A stretch of DNA of 64,000 nucleotides from Massilia litorea (GCF_015101885.1 NZ_CP062941.1:62001-126000), one strand, 5' to 3'. Counted from the first letter of the stretch, positions 26,139 to 36,380 are shown. Numbers and translations: made by a program. The notes: generated by a model not told the origin, from the letters alone.

Positions 26139-29033
26139 ATGCATCAACGTACAAAAATCGCGGTGGCCGTTACCCTGGCTGTAAGCGCGATGTCCGCCTT
26201 TGCCCAAACGGCGACTACCGAAACCTCACTGCAGCGCGTCGAAGTGACCGGTTCCCGTATTCGCGCTGTTGACCTGGCGACGGCACAACCAATCCAGGTC
26301 ATGAGCCAGGAGCAGATCCAGAAGAGCGGCCTCGTCACCGTCGGCGACATCCTGAACACCCTGTCCTCGTCGGGTAGCCCGGACTTCTCGCGCGGCGCGG
26401 TGCTGACCTCCAACCGCGAAATGGGCGGCCAGTTCCTGAACATGCGTAACCTGGGTTCCGAGCGTCTGCTGGTGCTGGTGGACGGCAAACGCTGGAGCCA
26501 GTCGGTTGACGGCTTCACCGACATGTCGACCATCCCGTCGTCGATGATCGACCGCATGGAAATCCTGAAGGACGGCGCCTCGGCCATTTACGGCTCGGAC
26601 GCGATCGCCGGCGTGGTCAACATCATCCTGAAGAAAAACATGGAAGGTGGCCAGTTCAGCGGCTACATGGGCCAGAACAAGGAAGGCGACGGCAAGACCA
26701 AGGACTGGAGCCTGTCGTACGGCGTCGCTGGCGACAAGGGTTCGTTGATGTTCGGCCTGTCGCACGCGGAGCAAGGCGTTGTGTGGGCACGCGACCGCGC
26801 GCTGACCAGCTTCACCTACGGCCCGAACCACTACTTCGACGGCCTGGGCACCAGCCCATGGGGCCGCGTTACCCCGATCACGGCAGCCGGCACCTCGAAC
26901 ACCTCGGCCGCAGCCGGCGGTTTCAACCGCATGATCAACCACACCGGCACCTACGACGGCGTGGGCACCAGCTCGGATTCGCGCAATCCGGCCAACTACC
27001 ACGCTTTCTCCAGCGCCAAGGAAGCGGACCTGTACAACTCGACCCAGGACATGATGTTCCAGGCGCCGAGCCGCCTGACCTCGATCTTCACCAAAGGCAC
27101 GCTGAACCTGCCGATGGACATGCGCTTCACCACCACCGCCATGTACGCCGAGCGCGGCTCGACGACCCAGGTCGCCGGCTACCCGCTGACCAGCACCTCC
27201 CAGGTCGCGAACAAGGTCTTCCTGGACAAGGACAGCTACTACAATCCGTACGGCAACCAAGTAGCCGGCGCCGGCCTCGGCCAGGACGTGTTCTTTGCCC
27301 GCCGCGTCATCGAACTGCCGCGCATCACCCAGAACAAGAACCGCACCCTGCACGTCGACGCAGCCCTGCAAGGCAACCTGAACCTGGGTCCAAGCACCTG
27401 GGACTGGAGCCTGGGTTACAACCACAGCGCGGTCAGCGGCAACACCACCAGCAGCGGCAACATCGACCTGGTCAACCTGAAGAAGGCCGTCGGCCCATCC
27501 TTCCTGGGTACCGACGGTGTCGTGCACTGCGGCACCAGCATGACCAACATCGTCACCGGTTGCGTACCGTTCAACGTCCTGGGCGGCCCATCGGCGTCGA
27601 CCCCGGAAGCGCTGGCTTACATCAACCACAAAGGCGGCGGTACCTACAACAGCACCGTCAACAGCGCAACGGCCGACATCAGCGGCGAAATCTTCAAGCT
27701 GCCAGCAGGCGGCCTGGGCTTCGCAGCCGGTATCGAACGCCGCGAAGTACGCGGTTCGGACAATCCTGACTCGCTCGAGCAGCTGGCACTGACGACCAAC
27801 CTGGCTGGTTTCAGCACGGTCGGCAAGTACACGGTCAAGGAAGCGTATGCCGAATTGAACGTTCCTATCCTGAAGAATGTCTTCCTGGCACAGAGCCTGG
27901 GCCTGAACCTGGCAACCCGCTATTCGGACTACAGCAACTTCGGCGACACCACCAACAGCAAGGTCAGCCTGACCTGGAAGCCAATCAACGACCTGCTGGT
28001 CCGCGGCACCTGGGCTGAAGGCTTCCGTGCTCCGGCACTGGGCGACACCTTCGGCGGCGGCTCGCAGTCGTTCGACACCTACCTGGACATCTGCGATACC
28101 GCCTTCGGCCGTGCCTCGCGCGACGCAGCCGTCGCAGCACGCTGCATCGCCAGCGGCGCCCCAGCCAACTTCCGCCAGAAGAACCAGGCTGGCGGCAACG
28201 TCGGTGCAGCTGGTGCACAGACCCCGGTGGCGTTCAACACCGGCGTCGGCAACAACAGCCTGACCCCGGAAACGGCAACCACCAAGACCGCAGGCTTCGT
28301 GTACAACCCATCGTACGTGAACGGCCTGTCGATCGCTGTGGACTACTTCGACATCGAAGTCAAGAACCGTGTGTCGGCCATCGGCGTCGCTTACACCCTG
28401 AACCAGTGCTACGTGAGCGGTGTGCAAGAGTTCTGCAACAACTTCTCGCGTGACGCAACCGGCCAGATCACCCAGCTGAACCGTGGCAACAAGAACATGG
28501 GTTCGATGTCGACCAAGGGTATCGACCTGGAGCTGAACTACCGCCTGGCGCGCAATGCGTACGGCCAGTTCGCGATCCGCAGCCAGACCACCTATGTGGA
28601 CGAGTTCAACCTGCAGAGCACGAACGAGTCGGAAGTGCTGAACTACGCCGGCGAGTACCCGTACTACCGCGTGAAGTCGAACGTCAACCTGGACTGGTCG
28701 CTGGGCAACTGGTCGGCCACCCTGGGCGCCCGTTACTTCAGCCCGGTCAAGACCACCGGCTGGGATTGCGATCCTGCCGCGCCGATCGAGTGCAACAACC
28801 CGACTGGCCAGTCCGCTGGCTTCGACGGCTACAACAAGCTCGGTTCGCAGGTCTATACCGACCTGAGCGTCGGTTACAAGACCGCATGGAACGGCAAGAT
28901 CATGGTTGGTATCAACAACATCCTGGGCCGCAAGCCACGTTCGAACTACGATGCCGGCTCGTCGGCAGCGAAAGTCGACGCGGACGTCCCGCTGGACCGC
29001 TTCTTCTGGGTCCGTTACAACCAGTCGTTCTAA
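26139..29033 (+). CDS. TonB-dependent outer-membrane receptor (TBDR-4)
   Basis: This 964-residue receptor has a short signal peptide (about 22 residues, ending in SAFAQ), then LQRVEVTGSRIRAVDLATAQP. The plug has GLVTVGDILNTL, MRNLGSERLLVLVDGKR and ILKDGASAIYGSDAIAGVVNIILKK. The barrel ends in RYNQSF. It shares long blocks with the next gene, TBDR-5 (GTYDGVGT, GGPSASTPEALAY, TWAEGFRAPALGDTFGGG), so the pair is a tandem duplication. Codon use here favours CCA and GCA more than in neighbouring genes, which may reflect strong expression or later acquisition. The ATG at 26139 has GGAG five bases upstream; a GTG two codons earlier overlaps that site and was rejected. The ligand is unknown. Confidence 0.93.
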   Translation: MHQRTKIAVAVTLAVSAMSAFAQTATTETSLQRVEVTGSRIRAVDLATAQPIQVMSQEQIQKSGLVTVGDILNTLSSSGSPDFSRGAVLTSNREMGGQFLNMRNLGSERLLVLVDGKRWSQSVDGFTDMSTIPSSMIDRMEILKDGASAIYGSDAIAGVVNIILKKNMEGGQFSGYMGQNKEGDGKTKDWSLSYGVAGDKGSLMFGLSHAEQGVVWARDRALTSFTYGPNHYFDGLGTSPWGRVTPITAAGTSNTSAAAGGFNRMINHTGTYDGVGTSSDSRNPANYHAFSSAKEADLYNSTQDMMFQAPSRLTSIFTKGTLNLPMDMRFTTTAMYAERGSTTQVAGYPLTSTSQVANKVFLDKDSYYNPYGNQVAGAGLGQDVFFARRVIELPRITQNKNRTLHVDAALQGNLNLGPSTWDWSLGYNHSAVSGNTTSSGNIDLVNLKKAVGPSFLGTDGVVHCGTSMTNIVTGCVPFNVLGGPSASTPEALAYINHKGGGTYNSTVNSATADISGEIFKLPAGGLGFAAGIERREVRGSDNPDSLEQLALTTNLAGFSTVGKYTVKEAYAELNVPILKNVFLAQSLGLNLATRYSDYSNFGDTTNSKVSLTWKPINDLLVRGTWAEGFRAPALGDTFGGGSQSFDTYLDICDTAFGRASRDAAVAARCIASGAPANFRQKNQAGGNVGAAGAQTPVAFNTGVGNNSLTPETATTKTAGFVYNPSYVNGLSIAVDYFDIEVKNRVSAIGVAYTLNQCYVSGVQEFCNNFSRDATGQITQLNRGNKNMGSMSTKGIDLELNYRLARNAYGQFAIRSQTTYVDEFNLQSTNESEVLNYAGEYPYYRVKSNVNLDWSLGNWSATLGARYFSPVKTTGWDCDPAAPIECNNPTGQSAGFDGYNKLGSQVYTDLSVGYKTAWNGKIMVGINNILGRKPRSNYDAGSSAAKVDADVPLDRFFWVRYNQSF

Positions 29034-29071
29034 GCCACGCCTGAACGGCCCGCTCCGGCGGGCTGTCATCG

Positions 29072-29096
29072 AATGCCCGCTTCGGCGGGCATTTTT
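29072..29096 (+). terminator. rho-independent terminator after TBDR-4
   Basis: The hairpin AATGCCCGC, TTCG, GCGGGCATT is followed by T residues. It has the stable TTCG loop and the same core stem as the terminator after TBDR-5. Confidence 0.85.
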
Positions 29097-29348
29097 CGTT
29101 AACGCTTTGCCTACGCGGCGTCAAGGGTGCACAAAAGAAATTCTCACGTATTTACACAATTTTGCAACATTTCAAAAGTAAAAAGTTCACTCCATTGACA
29201 AGCTCATGCGTGAGATGGTTCCATGATGCCCGCTTGATGCAACTCCAGTTGCGTCGAAGAATGCCTGAACGCCTGAATGACGTATTTACATAAAAAAATA
29301 CTAAATCTGGATCAGAGTGAGTGATTTTTTACTGAGGAGTGTCGTTTC
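29097..29348. promoter_or_regulatory. TBDR-5 upstream region with an inverted repeat
   Basis: No gene is supported in this AT-rich stretch. TTGACA at 29195-29200 is a possible -35. The inverted repeat GATGCAACT, CC, AGTTGCGTC at 29236-29255 has one mismatch between arms and may be an operator. A GAGGAG ribosome site at 29334-29339 precedes TBDR-5. Confidence 0.4.
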
Positions 29349-32258
29349 ATGATCGAAACAATCTTGTCCCGGTCGATCCGCGTGATCTGCCTGAGCGGCC
29401 TGGCCGTTGGCATGCAGTCTGCGTTTGCCCAGGACGCAGCGCCGGCGTCGGCATCGATGCAACGCGTCGAAGTCACCGGTTCGCGTATTCGCCAGGTCGA
29501 CCTGGAAACGGCCCAGCCGGTCCAGGTGATGACCCAGCAGCAGATCCAGGCAACCGGCCTGGTCACCGTCGGCGACATCCTGAACAACCTGTCGTCGGCC
29601 GGCTCGCCGGACTTCAGCAAGGGCGGCTCGCTGACCTCGAACCGTGAAAACGGCGGCCAGTACATCAACCTGCGCAACCTGGGCTCGAACCGCCTGCTGG
29701 TGCTGGTCAACGGCAAGCGCTGGACCCAGACCGTCGACGGCTTCACCGACATGTCGACCGTTCCTGCCTCGATGATCGAACGCATCGAAGTGCTGAAGGA
29801 CGGCGCCTCGTCGATCTACGGCTCGGACGCGATCGCCGGCGTGGTCAACATCATCCTGAAGAAGTCGATGGAAGGCGGCCAGCTGAGCCTGTACACCGGC
29901 GCCAACCAGCATCATGGCGACGGCAAGAACAAGGACTTCTCGCTCTCTTACGGCGCCGGCAACGACAAAGCCTCGCTCATGTTCGGCCTGTCGCACACCG
30001 AGCAGGGCGTGGTCTGGCCATCGTCGCGTGAAATCACCTCCACCTCCTACGGTCCGGCACACCCGACCGCAGGCCTGGGTGGCGGCCCATGGGGCCGTAT
30101 CACCGCCGTCGACGCGTTCGGCGGTTCCCTCACCGATCCGGCCAAGGGCGGCTTCAACAAGACCCTGAACCACACCGGCACCTACGACGGCGTGGGCACC
30201 GGCGCCAATTCGCGCGACCCGAACAGCTACCACAACTACGTGGGCGCCAGCGCGGACAAGTACAATTCGACGCAAGACATGATGTTCGTCATGCCGAACA
30301 AGCTCGATACGCTGTTCGTCAAGGGCGAAGTCAACCTGCCGCTGGACATGAAGTTCAGCAGCACCGCGATGTACTCGCAGCGCAAATCGACCGCGCAGAT
30401 TGCCGGTTACCCGCTGCAGTCGACCACCCAGTCGACCTTCCCGGTCTACATCGACCAGGACAGCTACTTCAACCCGTACGGCAACCAGGTGGCCGGCGCC
30501 GGTAATGGCCAGGACCTGTTCTTCGCCCGCCGCACGATCGAAGTGCCACGCGTGACCGAAAACGAAAACCGCACCCTGCACGTCGACGGCACCCTCGAAG
30601 GCAACTTCAACGTGCGCGACATGGCATGGAACTGGAGCGCCGGCTGGAACCACAGCAAGGTCACCGGTTCGACCCTGGGCACCGGCAACCTGAACCTGCC
30701 GAACCTGAAGCGCGCCCTCGGCCCATCGTTCTTGAATGCCTCCGGCGTCGTCCAGTGCGGCACCCCGGGCGCGCCGATCGGCCTGACCGAGTGCACCCCG
30801 TTCGACATCCTGGGCGGCCCATCGGCCTCGACCCCGGAAGCGCTGGCCTACGTCATGTCGACCGGCCAGGCGACCTATGGCAGCTCGGTCACCAGCTTCA
30901 CCGCCGACATCGGCGGCGAAGTCTTCAAGCTGCCGGCCGGCGCAATCGGCTTCGCGGCCGGCGTCGAGCGCCGTGAAGTGAAGGGCTACGACCGTCCGGG
31001 CCAGTTCGAGCAATCGGGCTACTCGACCGACCTGGCGGGCAACCCGACCGTCGGCCGCTACACCGTCAAGGAAGCCTACGCCGAACTGAACGTGCCGGTC
31101 CTGAAGGGCCAGCCGTTCGCAGAACTGCTGAGCTTCAACCTGGCGTCGCGCTACTCGGACTACAGCAACTTCGGCAACACCACCAACAGCAAGATCAGCT
31201 TCATGTACAAGCCGGTCAAGGACCTGCTGACCCGTGGTACCTGGGCTGAAGGCTTCCGTGCACCTGCCCTGGGCGACACCTTCGGTGGCGGCCAGCAGTC
31301 GTTCGACACCTTCCTCGATCCGTGCGACACCCGCTTCGGCGAAGCCGCGCGCGATCCGGCCGTCCAGGCGCGCTGCGTTGCCATGGGCACCAACGCGACC
31401 TATCGCCAGCTCGACCAGTCGGGTACCCCGATCAGCAGCACCGGTGGCACCCAAGGCCTGACCGCCTTCAACTCGGGCGCAGGCAACACCTTCCTGCAGC
31501 CTGAAACCGCGGTTACCAAGACCCTTGGCTTCGTCTACAGCCCGTCGTTCCTGCCAGGTTTCTCCGGCTCGCTCGACTGGTACAACATCAAGGTCAAGAA
31601 CCGTATCACCGGCATTTCCGCCGAATACGTGGCCAACGAGTGCTATATCAACGGTTCGGCTGACTTCTGCAGCGTGATCAAGCGTGACCCGGCCACCGGC
31701 CAGGTCAATGCCCTGTCGCACGGCAACGCCAACCTGGGCGAAATGGAAACCGAAGGCTTCGACATCGCCCTGTCCTACCGCCTGCCGCGTACCCAGTACG
31801 GCCAGTTCTCGGTCCGTAACGAGACCTCGTACGTCGACACCTTCCGTACCCGTACCGGTGCCGACAGCCAGTGGAACAACTACGCCGGCGAGTACCTGTA
31901 CAACCGCGTGAAGTCGAACACCACCCTGGACTGGAACCTGGGCAACTGGAGCGCGACCTGGGGCATGCGTTACTACAGCCCGGTCAAGGACCAGTGCTGG
32001 GACGTGGACGTCGAGTGCAACCTGCCGAACGCCCAAACCACCTGGGGTACCGGTGCCAACAAGCTCGGTTCGCTGGTGTACCACGACCTGAGCGTCGGCT
32101 ACAAGACCTCGTGGAACGGCCGCATTCTGGTGGGCGTGAACAACGTCTTCGGCAAAGAGCCGCGCATCACGTACAACACCCAGGCCTCGGCTGCCTCGGT
32201 GGATGCGGACCAGCCAATCGACCGCTTCTTCTACGTCCGTTACAACCAGTCGTTCTGA
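29349..32258 (+). CDS. TonB-dependent outer-membrane receptor (TBDR-5)
   Basis: This 969-residue receptor is the downstream copy of the TBDR-4/TBDR-5 tandem pair. The signal peptide is about 27 residues (ending in AFAQ), followed by MQRVEVTGSRIRQVDLETAQP. The plug has GLVTVGDILNNL, LRNLGSNRLLVLVNGKR and VLKDGASSIYGSDAIAGVVNIILKK. The barrel ends in RYNQSF as in TBDR-4. Cysteine pairs in the barrel (DPCDTRFG...ARC and NECYINGSADFC) sit at equivalent places in TBDR-4, which suggests conserved disulfides in extracellular loops. Each copy has its own upstream region and terminator, so the two are separate transcription units. The substrate is unknown. Confidence 0.93.
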   Translation: MIETILSRSIRVICLSGLAVGMQSAFAQDAAPASASMQRVEVTGSRIRQVDLETAQPVQVMTQQQIQATGLVTVGDILNNLSSAGSPDFSKGGSLTSNRENGGQYINLRNLGSNRLLVLVNGKRWTQTVDGFTDMSTVPASMIERIEVLKDGASSIYGSDAIAGVVNIILKKSMEGGQLSLYTGANQHHGDGKNKDFSLSYGAGNDKASLMFGLSHTEQGVVWPSSREITSTSYGPAHPTAGLGGGPWGRITAVDAFGGSLTDPAKGGFNKTLNHTGTYDGVGTGANSRDPNSYHNYVGASADKYNSTQDMMFVMPNKLDTLFVKGEVNLPLDMKFSSTAMYSQRKSTAQIAGYPLQSTTQSTFPVYIDQDSYFNPYGNQVAGAGNGQDLFFARRTIEVPRVTENENRTLHVDGTLEGNFNVRDMAWNWSAGWNHSKVTGSTLGTGNLNLPNLKRALGPSFLNASGVVQCGTPGAPIGLTECTPFDILGGPSASTPEALAYVMSTGQATYGSSVTSFTADIGGEVFKLPAGAIGFAAGVERREVKGYDRPGQFEQSGYSTDLAGNPTVGRYTVKEAYAELNVPVLKGQPFAELLSFNLASRYSDYSNFGNTTNSKISFMYKPVKDLLTRGTWAEGFRAPALGDTFGGGQQSFDTFLDPCDTRFGEAARDPAVQARCVAMGTNATYRQLDQSGTPISSTGGTQGLTAFNSGAGNTFLQPETAVTKTLGFVYSPSFLPGFSGSLDWYNIKVKNRITGISAEYVANECYINGSADFCSVIKRDPATGQVNALSHGNANLGEMETEGFDIALSYRLPRTQYGQFSVRNETSYVDTFRTRTGADSQWNNYAGEYLYNRVKSNTTLDWNLGNWSATWGMRYYSPVKDQCWDVDVECNLPNAQTTWGTGANKLGSLVYHDLSVGYKTSWNGRILVGVNNVFGKEPRITYNTQASAASVDADQPIDRFFYVRYNQSF

Positions 32259-32298
32259 TGCACGCCTGATCGCAGATGCCGGCCATGCCGGCATGCGG

Positions 32299-32322
32299 TG
32301 CCCGCTTCGGCGGGCATTTTTT
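32299..32322 (+). terminator. rho-independent terminator after TBDR-5
   Basis: The hairpin TGCCCGC, TTCG, GCGGGCA is followed by six T. It is nearly identical to the TBDR-4 terminator, so it was duplicated with the gene. Confidence 0.88.
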
Positions 32323-32583
32323 ATTGTATTTCCGCTTTTCCCGCGTCCCCGCGCCGCCTGCCGCGGCCCTCCAAGCCAATGTGTTTCCTTACAACATTGT
32401 GACTCCGTAACGACACATATTCACAATAGTTGTTTTCTTATAACGCGCGCTCGTTGACACCGAAGTTGCCAAATGATGTTATGGCAAAGGTGAAAAGAAG
32501 GAACTTCTTTTCACAGAGAACCCATCAGGATGTACCGGACTTCCGCTCGGATTTCCGGGGCCCAATCTATTAAATAGGACATC
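32323..32583. promoter_or_regulatory. TBDR-6 upstream region with an inverted repeat
   Basis: No gene is supported. TTGACA at 32454-32459 may be a -35. The inverted repeat TTGCCA (32466-32471) and TGGCAA (32482-32487), ten bases apart, could be an operator just downstream. An AGGA ribosome site lies about ten bases before the TBDR-6 ATG. Confidence 0.4.
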
Positions 32584-35400
32584 ATGTTTAAAGAAAAAGT
32601 TATGGCGCAATCGCTGCGCCTGATGTTTTCCAGCGGTGTCGCGCTCGGCCTGGGCGTCGCCGCCCTGCCGGCAATGGCGCAAGAGCAACCGGAACAACCA
32701 GCCATGCAGCGCGTCGAGGTGACGGGTTCCTCGATCAAGCGCATCGCCGCCGAAGGAGCGTTGCCGGTCACGACCGTCACCGCCGAAGCCATCCGCGCAT
32801 CTGGCGTTACCTCGATGGCCGACCTGGTGCAGCGCATGTCGACGGTGCAGGGCTCGACCGGCGAATCGGCTTCGGTCGGCGGCCAGACCTTCGGCTTCTC
32901 GGGCATCTCGATCCACAATGTCGGTGAAACCCGTACCCTCGTCCTGCTCAACGGCAAACGCCTCGCGCAGTTCGGCGGCCAGACCCTCACCGGCTTCGCC
33001 GCCGGCTTCGACCTGAACTCGATCCCGCTGTCGGCCATCGACCGTGTCGAACTGCTGACCGACGGCGCTTCCGCGCTGTACGGCGCCGACGCCATCGCCG
33101 GCGTCGTCAACTTCATCACCAAGCGCGACCGTACCGATGCCGACATCACGGTCGGCTACTCGCATCCCAAGGACGGCGCCCGTGAACGCCGCTTCAGTCT
33201 GACCAAGGGCTTCGGTTCGCTCGACGAGGACGGCTGGAACGTGATGCTGACCTTCGGCCACGACGAGCGCACCAAGCTCACTTCGGGCAGCCGTTCGTTC
33301 GCCAACACCGGCGAGCGTACCTTCTCGGCCAACGGCAAGCAGTATCGCATCCAGCAATTCTCGGCCAGCCCGATCCCGGCCAACGTCCTGAACGACCGCG
33401 GCGAGCTGATCAGCCCGGCACTGCGCACCAGCGGCAGCTGCCCGACCAAGACCTTCCGCGTTACCCAGCCCTACACCATCGACGGCGAGAACTTCGTCGA
33501 CGACTACTGCGGCTACGACTTCGTCAAGGATCTGGAGATTTTCCCGGAACGCAAGCGCGACAGCCTGATGCTGTCCGGAACGACCAAGGCCTTCGGCCAG
33601 GAACTGTATGCCGACGTGCTGCTCTCGCAAACCAAGCAAAGCTCGCGCATCGCGCCGGTGCCGGGGCAGGTCTCGATCGATGCCGGTACGGCCCTGCACA
33701 ACCAGTACCTGGTGCCGCTCGGCATTACCGGCGACACCGTCGCCTTCTACCGCCTGTTCGACCTGGGCCAGCGTACGTCGAACGACATCGCCCAGTTCGC
33801 CAGCGCCGTGTTCGGCTCGCGCGGCAGCTTCGCCGGCTGGGATTACGATGCGTCGTACAACTTCTCAAAGAGCAAGGTGCGCGGCGACATCTCCGGTTAT
33901 CCGGGCGCCCTTGCCGTCAGCAACCTGACCAGCAGCGGCCTGCTCGATCCCTTCGTCGGACCGGGCCAGCAAAGCGCTGCCGCGCAACAGGCGATCAGCG
34001 CGACTGCCTATAACGGCTATTGGGATGGCGGTGTGTCCGAGCTGAATTCGGTCGCGCTGACCGGCTCGCGCTCGCTGATGCAACTGGCGGGCGGCGCCAT
34101 GATGCTGGGCGTCGGCGTCAACTTCAACCGCGAGGAGTTCTCCTCGAAGCCGAGCCTGTTCGCCCAGGGCGCACTGGCCGATCCGGTGGCCGGCACCCTG
34201 TGCGGCGGCGCCGCAGGCCTCGAGTGCGACCAGCGTTTCGGCGATGCCGCCAGCTCCCTGCCGTACACCGCGAAGCGCAATTCGAAAGGCGTGTTCGCCG
34301 AATTGGTGATGCCTGTCATCAAGAACCTGGAACTGGGTGCCGCGGCACGCTACGACCACTACTCGGACTTCGGCAGCGCCCTCACCGGCAAGGCCAGCTT
34401 CAAGTGGTCGCCAACGACGAACTTCCTGGTGCGCGGTTCGGTCGGCAACGGCTTCCACGCACCGACGGTCCCGCAGGTCAATGCCGCGCTCCAGAGCTTT
34501 GGCGTGACCAGCGAGAACTACACCTGCTCGCCGGAACTGCAGCAGGTGGCAGCGGCTAACGGCGCGCTCTGCCGTCCAGGCAGCGCCCAGTACGACCAGC
34601 TGGCCGGCGGCAACCAGACCCTGAAGCCTGAAAAATCGCGCCAGGCCACCCTGGGCTTCCGCTACGAGCCGTTCCGCGCGCTCAGCCTCGGCGCCGACAT
34701 CTGGACGGTTGCGATCCGTGATACCTTCGGCCAGCTGAGCGAGCAGGTGGTCTTTGCGAACCCGCTGCAGTTCCCGAACTCGTGGGGCTCGCAGGTGGAC
34801 ATCGCCACCGGCCGCAACTACCTGGCCTTCAAGGCGGATAACCAGAACCTGGGCAAGTCCTACGCCACGGGTATCGACTGGGACATCACCGGCCGCTACC
34901 GTACCCCTTGGGGCGCGCTGACCTCGCAGCTGAACATCTCGCAGATGCTGCGCGAGAAGGGCCAGCTGGAACAAAACGGAGAGTACTTCTCGGCGATCGC
35001 CAACTTCGCCGAGTTGGGCACCGTGACCTTCCGCAACCGCGGCACCTGGCGCAATACCCTGAAGACCGGCAACTTCTCGACCACCCTGAGCGCGAACTTC
35101 AAGTCGGGCTACCGCGACCAGGAAACCCTGGTCGATGTACTTGACGCCGGCGGCAACGTCACCGGCCAGGAAGAAGTGCGCTACAAGGTCAAGTCCTTCG
35201 CCACCTTCGACCTGCAGACCGTCTGGACCCCGAACGCGACCTGGTCGGTCACCGCCGGCGTCCTGAACCTGGCCGACAAGGAACCACCTTTCGTTCCCTC
35301 GACCTCGGGCGCGAACCGCGGCCAGCAGTTCGGCTACGACGACCGCTACTACGATGCACGCGGCCGTACCGCGTACATCAACGCGTCCTACCGGTTCTGA
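32584..35400 (+). CDS. TonB-dependent outer-membrane receptor (TBDR-6)
   Basis: This 938-residue receptor has a signal peptide of about 32 residues ending in AMAQ, then MQRVEVTGSSIKRIAAEGALPVTT, which closely parallels TBDR-3. The plug includes ISIHNVGETRTLVLLNGKR and LLTDGASALYGADAIAGVVNFITKR. The barrel ends in ASYRF with NLADKEPPFVPST near the C-terminus, again like TBDR-3 (NLFDKEPPF). It is followed by its own terminator and then by map. No partner gene for a specific substrate is nearby, so the ligand cannot be named. Confidence 0.93.
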   Translation: MFKEKVMAQSLRLMFSSGVALGLGVAALPAMAQEQPEQPAMQRVEVTGSSIKRIAAEGALPVTTVTAEAIRASGVTSMADLVQRMSTVQGSTGESASVGGQTFGFSGISIHNVGETRTLVLLNGKRLAQFGGQTLTGFAAGFDLNSIPLSAIDRVELLTDGASALYGADAIAGVVNFITKRDRTDADITVGYSHPKDGARERRFSLTKGFGSLDEDGWNVMLTFGHDERTKLTSGSRSFANTGERTFSANGKQYRIQQFSASPIPANVLNDRGELISPALRTSGSCPTKTFRVTQPYTIDGENFVDDYCGYDFVKDLEIFPERKRDSLMLSGTTKAFGQELYADVLLSQTKQSSRIAPVPGQVSIDAGTALHNQYLVPLGITGDTVAFYRLFDLGQRTSNDIAQFASAVFGSRGSFAGWDYDASYNFSKSKVRGDISGYPGALAVSNLTSSGLLDPFVGPGQQSAAAQQAISATAYNGYWDGGVSELNSVALTGSRSLMQLAGGAMMLGVGVNFNREEFSSKPSLFAQGALADPVAGTLCGGAAGLECDQRFGDAASSLPYTAKRNSKGVFAELVMPVIKNLELGAAARYDHYSDFGSALTGKASFKWSPTTNFLVRGSVGNGFHAPTVPQVNAALQSFGVTSENYTCSPELQQVAAANGALCRPGSAQYDQLAGGNQTLKPEKSRQATLGFRYEPFRALSLGADIWTVAIRDTFGQLSEQVVFANPLQFPNSWGSQVDIATGRNYLAFKADNQNLGKSYATGIDWDITGRYRTPWGALTSQLNISQMLREKGQLEQNGEYFSAIANFAELGTVTFRNRGTWRNTLKTGNFSTTLSANFKSGYRDQETLVDVLDAGGNVTGQEEVRYKVKSFATFDLQTVWTPNATWSVTAGVLNLADKEPPFVPSTSGANRGQQFGYDDRYYDARGRTAYINASYRF

Positions 35401-35422
35401 CGCGTCACCCGTCGCACCCACA

Positions 35423-35451
35423 TCCGCCGGCCTGCCCGGCGGATTTTTTTT
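35423..35451 (+). terminator. rho-independent terminator after TBDR-6
   Basis: The stem TCCGCCGG / CCGGCGGA with loop CCTGC is followed by eight T, 22 bases after the stop codon. Confidence 0.85.
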
Positions 35452-35552
35452 GTCCGCGCACGCCCGGTGCAGCCCTGCAACACCCTGAGGTATCATAGCG
35501 GATTGACCGCACCGCGCCCGCAGGGCCGGCACACCTGGCTTTCAAGGCAAAC

Positions 35553-36317
35553 ATGGCAATCAAACTCAAGAACGACAAGGACATCGCGAAGATGCGCGTC
35601 GCCGGCCGCATGGCCGCCGAAGTCCTGGAAATGATCAATGAATACGTCGTTCCCGGCGTCTCCACCGAAGAACTCGACCGCCGCTGCAACGAGTACATCC
35701 GCAAGGTACAGAAGGCAACGCCGGCCAACGTCGGCTACCACGGCTTCCCGAAGACCCTGTGCACCTCGGTGAATGGCGTGGTCTGCCACGGCATCCCGAG
35801 CGAAAAGGAAATTTTGAAGGACGGCGACATCGTCAACATCGACGTCACCGTGATCAAGGACGGCTGGCACGGCGACACCAGCCGCATGTACTACGCCGGC
35901 ACGCCCAGCCTCGAGGCGAAGCGCCTGGTCGACACCACCTATGAATGCATGATGGCGGGCATCCGCACGGTGCGTCCCGGTTCGCGCCTGGGCGACGTCG
36001 GCCACGCGATCCAGAAAATCGCCGAGGCCGCCGGTTATTCGGTGGTACGCGACTACTGCGGCCACGGCATCGGCCGCGTCTACCACGAAGACCCGCAGGT
36101 GCTGCACTACGGCCGCCCGAACACGGGCCTGCTGCTGAAGGAAGGCATGACGTTTACGGTCGAGCCGATGATCAATGCCGGCGACGACGAAGTGGCCCAG
36201 CTCGACGACGGCTGGACCGTGGTGACGCGCGACGGCTCGCTCTCGGCCCAGTGGGAACACATGATCGCGGTCACCGCCAATGGCTTCGAGATCCTGACAC
36301 CCTGGCCAAAGGCCTGA
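35553..36317 (+). CDS. map: methionine aminopeptidase, type I
   Basis: This enzyme removes the N-terminal methionine from new proteins in the cytosol. The 254-residue protein shows all five metal ligands of the pita-bread fold: Asp97, Asp108, His171, Glu204 and Glu235, in the blocks DIVNIDVTVIKDGWHGDTS, GHGIGR, FTVEPMI and QWEHMIAV. His79 in VCHGIP matches the substrate-positioning His. The length is within the type I range (E. coli 264). The ATG at 35553 has a modest AAGG upstream. It is a single-gene unit ended by a bidirectional terminator. Whether another map copy exists next to rpsB, as is common, cannot be seen here. Confidence 0.96.
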   Translation: MAIKLKNDKDIAKMRVAGRMAAEVLEMINEYVVPGVSTEELDRRCNEYIRKVQKATPANVGYHGFPKTLCTSVNGVVCHGIPSEKEILKDGDIVNIDVTVIKDGWHGDTSRMYYAGTPSLEAKRLVDTTYECMMAGIRTVRPGSRLGDVGHAIQKIAEAAGYSVVRDYCGHGIGRVYHEDPQVLHYGRPNTGLLLKEGMTFTVEPMINAGDDEVAQLDDGWTVVTRDGSLSAQWEHMIAVTANGFEILTPWPKA

Positions 36318-36335
36318 GCGCAGGCGATGGACGAA

Positions 36336-36363
36336 AAAAAACCCGCCGGTCGGCGGGTTTTTC
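36336..36363. terminator. bidirectional terminator between map and gap
   Basis: The stem CCCGCCG / CGGCGGG is flanked by A-run and T-run, so it can end both the plus-strand map transcript and the minus-strand tkt-gap transcript. Confidence 0.85.
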
Positions 36364-36380
36364 ATTGCTGCTTGCGAGAA

